This document shows, piece after piece, positions 62,444 through 64,000 of a stretch of 64,000 bases of DNA. The stretch comes from Fulvivirga sp. Lineage in GTDB: Bacteria > Bacteroidota > Bacteroidia > Cytophagales > Cyclobacteriaceae. Position 1 is the stretch's first letter. Each line of letters opens with the position of its first letter. Made by a program: the position numbers and the translations under genes. The notes under the pieces are model-generated. The model was not told where the DNA came from, did no database searches, and saw only the letters and a list, made by a program, of their open reading frames with translations. Location: assembly GCA_028280565.1 (NCBI GenBank), contig JANQLQ010000157.1:1-64000 (forward strand), given 5' to 3'.

Positions 62444-63772
62444 ATGAGATTTTTCTTTTCTGCACTTTTATGTCTTTTAGCCCTCCCCATGTTTTCCCAG
62501 TTCAAAAACATCGTGTTAGATGTCCAAAAAGAGGGGGAACGGGCCCCAGCCGAGCCCAGCGTAGCGATCAGCCTAAAAGATAGAGATAATATAGTCGCGG
62601 CGGCGATCCTGGATAAGGTTTATGTCACAAAAGACGGAGGGGAAACTTGGACGACCAGCACATTACAATCTTCCATGGGGGTTTGGGGAGACCCAGTGGT
62701 CATTTCTGATAAGAAGGGTGACTTTTATTACTTTCACCTGTCAGACCCCACGGGCCGCAACTGGGAAAGCGAAGAGATCCTGGATAGGATCGTATGCCAA
62801 AAATCTACAGACGGCGGGGAAACTTGGAATGATGGGGCCTCCATCGGGCATAACCCTCCCAAAGACCAGGACAAAGAATGGGCCGTGGCAGATCCCAACT
62901 CCAATGAACTTCATGTGACCTGGACGCAATTTGATGATTACGGCTCAAAAGACCCAGCATGTCAAAGTCATATCCTTTGGTCCAGCTCATCCGGTGGTAA
63001 AAAATGGTCAGACCCAATACAACTCAATCAATACCCGGGCGACTGCATTGACGATGACAACACCGCGGAAGGTGCGGTGCCTGTAGTAGGCCCCCAGGGA
63101 TATTTATACGTGGCTTGGGCTCATAATGAAAAGCTTTACCTGGACCGTTCGTACGACAAAGGAAAGACTTGGCTGCGCAATGACATCGAAATTGGGAAGC
63201 AACCCGGGGGCTGGTCTTTCGAAGTACCAGGGATCAACCGTACGAATGGAATGCCGGTTTTGATCGCCGACAACAGCCCTACCCAATACCGCGGAATGCT
63301 CTACTTAAACTGGTCGGATCAAAGAAACGGGGAAGACGATACGGACATTTGGTTCATGAGATCGGCCAACGGGGGTGACTTGTGGTCCGGTCGTGTCAAA
63401 GTCAATGACGATGATCCCGGGAAACATCAATTCCTAAGCTGGATGACCCAAGATCCTACCACGGGCTACCTCTATATCTTGTTTTATGACCGCCGGGCCT
63501 ATGACGATAACCAGACCGACGTTTACCTCGCTTATTCAAACAACGGGGGAAGCTCATTTGAAAACCTCAAGATCAGTGAAACTCCATTTATCCCAAACGA
63601 GAAGTATTTCTTCGGCGACTATACAAACATTACCGCGTATGACCGCCGCGTAGTGGCCGTTTGGACAAGAATGGATGAAGGGAAGACTTCCATTATCGCT
63701 ACCGTCATAGAAGACGAAGAATTATTCGGTAAAAGGGAGGAGAAAGGAAAGAAAAAGAAGAAAAAAAGCTGA
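62444..63772 (+). CDS. Sialidase-like BNR-repeat exported protein
   Basis: 442 residues with a signal peptide (1-19). Six-bladed sialidase-type propeller with Asp-box turns T-K-D-G-G-E-T-W, S-T-D-G-G-E-T-W, S-S-G-G-K-K-W, Y-D-K-G-K-T-W, S-A-N-G-G-D-L-W and S-N-N-G-G-S-S-F. The arginine triad of true sialidases is not obvious, so it may bind or act on another glycan or be non-enzymatic. The C-terminus is a run of lysines and glutamates (K-R-E-E-K-G-K-K-K), odd for an exported protein. No T9SS domain. Confidence 0.82.
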   Translation: MRFFFSALLCLLALPMFSQFKNIVLDVQKEGERAPAEPSVAISLKDRDNIVAAAILDKVYVTKDGGETWTTSTLQSSMGVWGDPVVISDKKGDFYYFHLSDPTGRNWESEEILDRIVCQKSTDGGETWNDGASIGHNPPKDQDKEWAVADPNSNELHVTWTQFDDYGSKDPACQSHILWSSSSGGKKWSDPIQLNQYPGDCIDDDNTAEGAVPVVGPQGYLYVAWAHNEKLYLDRSYDKGKTWLRNDIEIGKQPGGWSFEVPGINRTNGMPVLIADNSPTQYRGMLYLNWSDQRNGEDDTDIWFMRSANGGDLWSGRVKVNDDDPGKHQFLSWMTQDPTTGYLYILFYDRRAYDDNQTDVYLAYSNNGGSSFENLKISETPFIPNEKYFFGDYTNITAYDRRVVAVWTRMDEGKTSIIATVIEDEELFGKREEKGKKKKKKS

Positions 63773-63781
63773 TGCTTGGCT

Positions 63782-63930
63782 GCCGATGTCCAGTCACATG
63801 TTAATGGACCGGTAGGGCATATAATGATCTGCCTTTGCGGTACTGGAAAGCTATCGGTCAGTCAGCAGTAGGCAAAGGGCAGTAGGCAAAATAGGGGTTA
63901 CTGATGGTTTATTGCTGAATGTGCCGACTG
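63782..63930 (+). repeat. Family C repeat near the right window edge
   Basis: ATGTCCAGTCACATGTTAATGGACC (GTCCA/TGGAC hairpin), TTTGCGGTACTGGAAAGC, then GGTCAGTCAGCAGTAGGC and GGGCAGTAGGCAAA. As at 60632 it precedes an A copy, here by about 58 bp. Confidence 0.7.
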
Positions 63931-63988
63931 TTAAAACAGGACTGTAAAAAATGGTTTAACCGCCATGTCAAGCTTAATTTATCGCATC

Positions 63989-64000
63989 ATTGAAAATTAA
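63989..64000 (+). repeat. Family A repeat, copy 9, cut by the window edge
   Basis: ATTGAAAATTAA preceded by CGCATC, identical to the first bases of copy 7. Only the left end is seen. Confidence 0.7.

Noticed and set aside
1-64000. CRISPR array or prophage
   Set aside because: Repeats are long, dispersed and unevenly spaced, and no cas or phage structural genes are present.

Overview
The window is chromosomal DNA from a member of the Bacteroidota, most likely an aerobic or marine Cytophagales-type bacterium (Cyclobacteriaceae or Fulvivirgaceae-like; this is an inference from gene families). Supporting signs are a protein with a type IX secretion (T9SS) C-terminal domain, a 7TMR-DISM sensor kinase, a carboxypeptidase-regulatory-domain protein, DUF2807, TapB-like, YHYH and DUF6702-like proteins, weak or absent Shine-Dalgarno sites, and several TAnnTTTG promoter boxes, which is the Bacteroidota -7 motif. 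There is no rRNA, CRISPR array, phage or intact insertion sequence. One tRNA-Arg(ACG) lies at 29872-29945.

Layout. 0.5-12.5 kb is mostly plus-strand housekeeping: DinB-like protein, NRDE/TANGO2 protein, a TetR regulator next to a thioesterase plus alpha/beta-hydrolase pair with a perfect 16-bp palindrome in its promoter, an ABC ATPase, cobalamin adenosyltransferase, branched-chain aminotransferase, a hybrid-membrane sensor kinase, prfB with its programmed +1 frameshift, and an MFS transporter. 12.9-23.8 kb holds DUF2807, YigZ, a coiled-coil lipoprotein, a possible nucleotidyltransferase toxin pair, an RNase D-like exonuclease with NhaC, gcvT, comB, and a minus-strand run (MazG-like, membrane protein, dtd, CarboxypepD_reg protein). 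24.7-36 kb holds a four-gene minus-strand operon, an A-type Fe-S protein lacking its C-terminal cysteines, lipoprotein and barrel proteins, the tRNA, and a minus-strand series NtrC-type regulator, NtrB-type kinase, acyl carrier protein, PLP decarboxylase. 36-46 kb is the least stable part: a GAF/PAS sensor with a SpoIIAA-like partner, a decayed second copy of that sensor's 5' end, a remnant of ACC deaminase, a remnant of a RelE/ParE toxin-antitoxin pair, and YHYH/DUF6702-like genes. 46-64 kb holds lpxH, ftsH, rsfS, birA, a VPS10/BNR protein with a CocE/NonD hydrolase, a DUF2335 gene broken by one in-frame stop, sigma/anti-sigma/fasciclin, a T9SS-sorted protein, glutaminase and a sialidase-like BNR protein.

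The most unusual aspect is the intergenic repeat load. Family A (about 325 bp when full length, ends TTGAAAATT/AATTTTCAA, with an internal 10-bp perfect hairpin) occurs nine times, all on the same strand. One copy is flanked by a 24-bp near-identical direct repeat. Family C (hairpin-rich, about 150 bp) occurs in both orientations, often just upstream of A, and appears to have cut off the 3' end of the iscA-like gene. Families B and E and a 5' palindromic module add to the mosaic. Several decayed genes lie at the edges of these repeats, which suggests the repeats act as insertion or recombination points.
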